The notes under the pieces: generated by a model
The model's database searches: none
What the model saw: only the letters and a program-made list of their open reading frames with translations
What the model was told of the DNA's origin: nothing
Part shown: positions 61,901 to 64,000 of the stretch, one piece after another
Numbering within the stretch: position 1 is the first letter of the stretch
Layout of the letters: the number at the start of each line of letters is the position of its first letter
Translations under genes and position numbers: made by a program
Source: Hugenholtzia roseola DSM 9546
GTDB lineage: Bacteria; Bacteroidota; Bacteroidia; Cytophagales; Bernardetiaceae
Reading direction: 5' to 3'
Length of the DNA: 64,000 nucleotides
Assembly (NCBI RefSeq): GCF_000422585.1
Contig: NZ_KE383886.1
Span: 51,850-115,849, forward strand

Positions 61901-62145
61901 AGTTCGGTAGTGAGGTTAAAATCGGGGTTTGGGTTCTTGGTATATCCCAAAACTTTCACGAAAAGGTCTATTAAAAATTCACCTTGATACTGTTCTTCCT
62001 TACTATTTCGGATATTTTCCTGCACTTTGGGGTTGTGGAAATGGGCTTTAAAATTGCGCCAAGCGGTCTGGACGCGCTCCTTTTGGGCGGCATCTTTTTC
62101 TTGCGCCTGCAAATATTTCTGCAAAATGGTGGTTTGGAAGAGCAT
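58984..62145 (-). CDS. Eco57I-like type IIG restriction-modification enzyme
   Basis: The protein has 1053 residues with nuclease, methylase and specificity parts in one chain. The N-terminal PD-(D/E)XK-like nuclease is at about 75-125 (FNLTTELKNVKDSKKADGA, then AAVIELKGTQT). Methyltransferase motif I is DPACGSGAFLNEALNF at about 449; motif IV is NPPYVQLQ at about 563. The C-terminal ~400 residues are the target-recognition part (GRDVQRYVPEFADLYLIATF, later KFENIPIPEPSASD-type end). It adds methyl groups to adenine and cuts near its site. It is the last gene of a three-gene minus-strand run, 15 bases below the nuclease gene. Confidence 0.93.
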   Translation of the reverse strand: MLFQTTILQKYLQAQEKDAAQKERVQTAWRNFKAHFHNPKVQENIRNSKEEQYQGEFLIDLFVKVLGYTKNPNPDFNLTTELKNVKDSKKADGAILLKDAQDPKKDPYVAAVIELKGTQTTDLGKIETQAFGYKNNQPKCTYVLTSNFEKIRLYVENAIEHIEFNLFKLSEKEFQVLYLLLAYPNLKDHLPKRIKEESQNQEDVITKKLYQDYSTFKEQLFENLVAKNPNYEPLLLFKKSQKLLDRFLFIFFAEDRQLLQPHSISEILAQWKRMKNWNYYLPLYTHYRHYFQFLNEGLQNDELHIFPYNGGLFKPDEVLDNVQIDDEILYHHTLLLSEYDFASEVDVNILGHIFENSLHEWEEVKARFAGENTEKKQTKRKKDGIFYTPKFITQYIIAETVGKLCNEKKNDLGLKEEDFVADKKRHQKEKLALLELLKKYRSWLLEITIIDPACGSGAFLNEALNFLIEEHYYIDELQAKLLGDALVLSDVERSILERNLFGVDINEESVEIAKLSLWLRTARPNRKLNDLNQNIKCGNSLLGFEWEKEFAQVFAKGGFDVVIGNPPYVQLQSQRELSLSLEKAGYQTYEKTGDLYCLFYEKGNLILKNGGLLGYITSNKWLRAGYGKSLREYVRRQTQPLLLVDLGAGIFESATVDSNILIFEKTNCILEEDKNPKPFTALDLTKEKDFSDFTIYQNQKINFLPQPNDIWTLANPKTLERKRKIEAAGKPLKDWDVQINYGIKTGYNEAFIIDKAKRDELIRQDPKSAELLKPILRGRDVQRYVPEFADLYLIATFPALNLDIEQYPAIKNYLESFGEKLHQTGESYKDENGILQKTRKKTSNKWFETQDQIGYYQDFEKPKIIYPNMTLYLPFVYDTKGYYINDKGFILTSNNDVSLKYFLVYFNSNFAKEWIRENCPELQGGTRELRKVVFENIPIPEPSASDLPLFESLCDGMLSDYGLLSQLQNGFLGNLRREFGLESLSRALSDWASLSYKDFLAALAKQKVSLSLSQKAEWESYFEQSIAQVADLKQKINQRDAEIEARVRDLYGL

Positions 62146-62160
62146 GGTTTTGGTTTATTT

Positions 62161-62775
62161 TTAAGTAACTTTTACCCAAAAGTGATGCAATTTGAGTGCG
62201 GTATTGTCTATGCGGGTGTGACGGGAAAGGTGTTTATCGTTTTGGTTAAGGTATTTTGGGGTAAGGCACTCTTCCACACACCAACCTGCCTCTAAAATCC
62301 ATTCATTTATTTTATCAAACCAATGTTCAAATGTTTCTTTTTTGATGTAGGCAATTATGGCGTTTTGTTCCAAAAGGTTGTTTTTGTCATCTAAACCATG
62401 CTTATTATCTTTAAACCTTTGTATTGCGCCTCCTTTTCCATAGACATATTCATATTCTTTCCTATCGCCTTTTGGAGTAGGTAAGATTTTGGCTTCAATT
62501 ACAAAAATCAAAAGACTCCCTTTGTATACGCCTATATCAACAGTATAACTTCCTTTTTGAGCAACTTCTCTTTGGAAACTGTATTTAGACCTGCACTTCG
62601 CCTGCATAAAAACAGAGAAAGCCTGTGTGTGTTGATTTTCATTTTTTTTAAGTTTTAAAATATCGATAAACTCCTGTGAGTTAGGAAAATTATGTAGTTC
62701 TTTTTCTATAAATTCTATCAACCTCTTGATAGTTGTTTTTCTATCATATTTGTGTTGTGGATTAGGTTTATTCAT
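62161..62775 (-). CDS. Small PD-(D/E)XK nuclease-like protein
   Basis: The protein has 204 residues. The core at about 75-115 reads SYTVDIGVYKGSLLIFVIEA followed by KILPTPKGDR: an aspartate strand (VDIGVY) and the E-x-K pair (IEAK) of a PD-(D/E)XK nuclease. It is preceded by ENQHTQAFSVFMQAKCRSKY, like other REase-fold defence proteins. The C-terminal half is mixed, with WCVEECLTPKYLNQND. It lies 14 bases below the methyltransferase-like gene and 15 bases above the IIG gene, so all three are probably one operon. The target is unknown; it could be the cutting subunit of the partial methyltransferase or a separate effector. Confidence 0.75.
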   Translation of the reverse strand: MNKPNPQHKYDRKTTIKRLIEFIEKELHNFPNSQEFIDILKLKKNENQHTQAFSVFMQAKCRSKYSFQREVAQKGSYTVDIGVYKGSLLIFVIEAKILPTPKGDRKEYEYVYGKGGAIQRFKDNKHGLDDKNNLLEQNAIIAYIKKETFEHWFDKINEWILEAGWCVEECLTPKYLNQNDKHLSRHTRIDNTALKLHHFWVKVT

Positions 62776-62789
62776 AACTCGCTTATTGT

Positions 62790-64000
62790 TTAGTAACCAA
62801 TTTCGAAATAGTCAGTAAAAGTATCATCTGCATCTCTCAATGCAATAGAATTGAACCAGTAGCGCATTGTATTGGGTTTGATTAACCATACAAAATCATA
62901 TTCTTCATTACTGCCATAATATCGCAGCACACGAACAAAGATAGCACTGGAATTTTCTTCTGTATTAAAAACAAGGTTTTGCAAATGCTGCAAATCCGTT
63001 TTTCTAACTTCAAATATACTATTATTTTGAATTTCACCAAAAATAAACTGATAGGCAACAAAACTATCAGTTTCATAAACATTACCTATTTGCCAAGCCC
63101 TATTTTCTTCGGCGTGGTCGTGTTCCTCATTCATGGTATTGCAAAAAATCTCCCCAAATTCTTCGAGTTGGGCTTGGGTTACTTTTGTATAAAGTTTTTT
63201 TGCATCACCATTTACAGATTTGCCTAAATGCCTATAATATTCCAAAACATCATTTTGAATGATTTTTTCGGTTTCGGAAAGTTGTAAATATTCTTCATTT
63301 TCGGGGAAAGGAAGTATTAATAAGTCTTCTTTACTAAAAGTGTTTTCTTTGTTAATTAAAGTTTCTGCACTTATAGCTAATAAGATTAAATGATACAGAG
63401 ATTTAAAATTATATTTAAGGTTAAAGTATATTTTTTGTAAGTCTTCACGATATATTTTAGGTGCATGAAGTCCTACTATTCTATCTTTAAATCTTATAGC
63501 ACTATCTAAAAATGCAATAGGAATATTTTTTTTCCCAATCAAACATTTAATAATTAACAAAGGTGGTTCAAATAACAGAGGCTTTCGAGGCTCAGAGCAT
63601 TTATCTTCTGTTTCAATTCTTGTTTTAAAAGTACCATCTTCTAAGAAAGTTTCAGTAATAATAGATTCTTTCATATAGATATGAGGGGCATCATACTTTT
63701 TTTTACTTTTACCTACAATATACCCAATATTAAAAATCCATTCATTGTCAGTTGTGCTTCTTTGTTTGATGAAACTATCCAAATTTTCCAACAAACTCAA
63801 CCGATAAATCAAATGAAACAAACTTCCTCCGCCCAATAAATTGGTTTTCCAAATAAATTGTTTGGTTTCGTCTGTTGCCCAATCCCAACGCACAAAATGA
63901 CGGTCGTAATGGTCTATCTGAAAAGCAATTTTCTTTTCGGTAGTTTCAATTCTGTGAATAATCGTGTGTTCAATGGGCTTTTGTTCAGATTTTTTGTTTT
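62790..64000 (-). CDS. C-terminal part of a DNA methyltransferase with target-recognition domain (start outside window)
   Basis: The frame is open to the right edge, at least 403 codons, so the N terminus is missing. The visible part has FQIDHYDRHFVRWDWATDET then LLGGGSLFHLIYRLSLLENL. Next comes a target-recognition-like region (FEPPLLIIKCLIGKKNIPIA, FKDRIVGLHAPKIYREDLQK, then SKEDLLILPFPE), the arrangement seen at the C end of N6-adenine methyltransferases and type IIG enzymes. A last ~130 residues (VTQAQLEEFGEIFCNTMNEE) are of unknown fold. No catalytic NPPY motif is in the visible part, so the methyltransferase name rests on the recognition region and on the neighbours. Confidence 0.6.
   Translation of the reverse strand, partial: NKKSEQKPIEHTIIHRIETTEKKIAFQIDHYDRHFVRWDWATDETKQFIWKTNLLGGGSLFHLIYRLSLLENLDSFIKQRSTTDNEWIFNIGYIVGKSKKKYDAPHIYMKESIITETFLEDGTFKTRIETEDKCSEPRKPLLFEPPLLIIKCLIGKKNIPIAFLDSAIRFKDRIVGLHAPKIYREDLQKIYFNLKYNFKSLYHLILLAISAETLINKENTFSKEDLLILPFPENEEYLQLSETEKIIQNDVLEYYRHLGKSVNGDAKKLYTKVTQAQLEEFGEIFCNTMNEEHDHAEENRAWQIGNVYETDSFVAYQFIFGEIQNNSIFEVRKTDLQHLQNLVFNTEENSSAIFVRVLRYYGSNEEYDFVWLIKPNTMRYWFNSIALRDADDTFTDYFEIGY

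Overview
The window looks like a chromosomal piece of a Bacteroidota bacterium, probably of the Cytophagales type; the genus cannot be set from the sequence alone. Three things point there. A PorU-type C25 sortase of the type IX secretion system (T9SS) is encoded at 33991-37452. Several promoters have the Bacteroidota form TTTG, 19-20 bases, TAnnTTTG (tRNA-Arg, tRNA-Glu, superoxide dismutase, a small conserved gene). Many secreted proteins are tandem-repeat proteins, and there are TPR-histidine kinases and LytTR regulators. Base composition is moderate, with AT-rich gaps and one clearly AT-richer stretch at the right end.

Layout. Positions 1-6990 (minus strand) hold surface or fibre-like proteins: a partial HYR-repeat adhesin, a possible aegerolysin/aerolysin-like protein, a tail-collar protein, a collagen-like protein with a C1q/TNF-like end, and a beta-head protein with an S74 intramolecular chaperone. 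Positions 7458-16897 carry two-component genes: a LytTR regulator, three related TPR-histidine kinases and a CheY-like regulator, interrupted by a polyprenyl synthase gene. The middle kinase is a mosaic of its two neighbours and is broken by a one-base frameshift in a homopolymer. Positions 17150-33842 are mostly housekeeping: M28 peptidase, thioesterase, mevalonate kinase, sucC, Ppx/GppA phosphatase, superoxide dismutase, truA, gpmI, an EF-hand protein and an SDR. They also hold a HAMP-GAF-PAS sensor without an output domain and a small lipoprotein gene lying between two ~125-base direct repeats.

Positions 33991-57154 hold porU, two tRNA-Arg genes, era with an acidic N-terminal extension, a DMT permease, an RNase D-like exonuclease, an AAA-ATPase/small-protein pair, a glycosyltransferase, two tRNA-Glu genes, rsmA, a CheY-like regulator, mgtE, a saccharopine dehydrogenase-type gene, trmB, a TPR-LRR protein, an RqcH/NFACT protein, an XRE regulator and ahcY. 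The gap at 48070-48536 contains a 173-base MITE-like element with 17-base inverted ends and an exact 10-base target duplication; an older relative lies at 7238-7390.

Positions 57622-64000 look like a defence island. They carry an AT-rich AlbA/Schlafen-type gene facing a tightly packed minus-strand run of a methyltransferase C-terminal part (cut by the window edge), a small PD-(D/E)XK nuclease and an Eco57I-like type IIG restriction-modification protein. The best candidates for something undescribed are the overlapping ATPase/153-residue pair at 42100-43924, the nuclease wedged into the restriction-modification run, and the pore-former-like plus tail-collar pair at 1939-3688, whose downstream and upstream spacers share a 43-base repeat.
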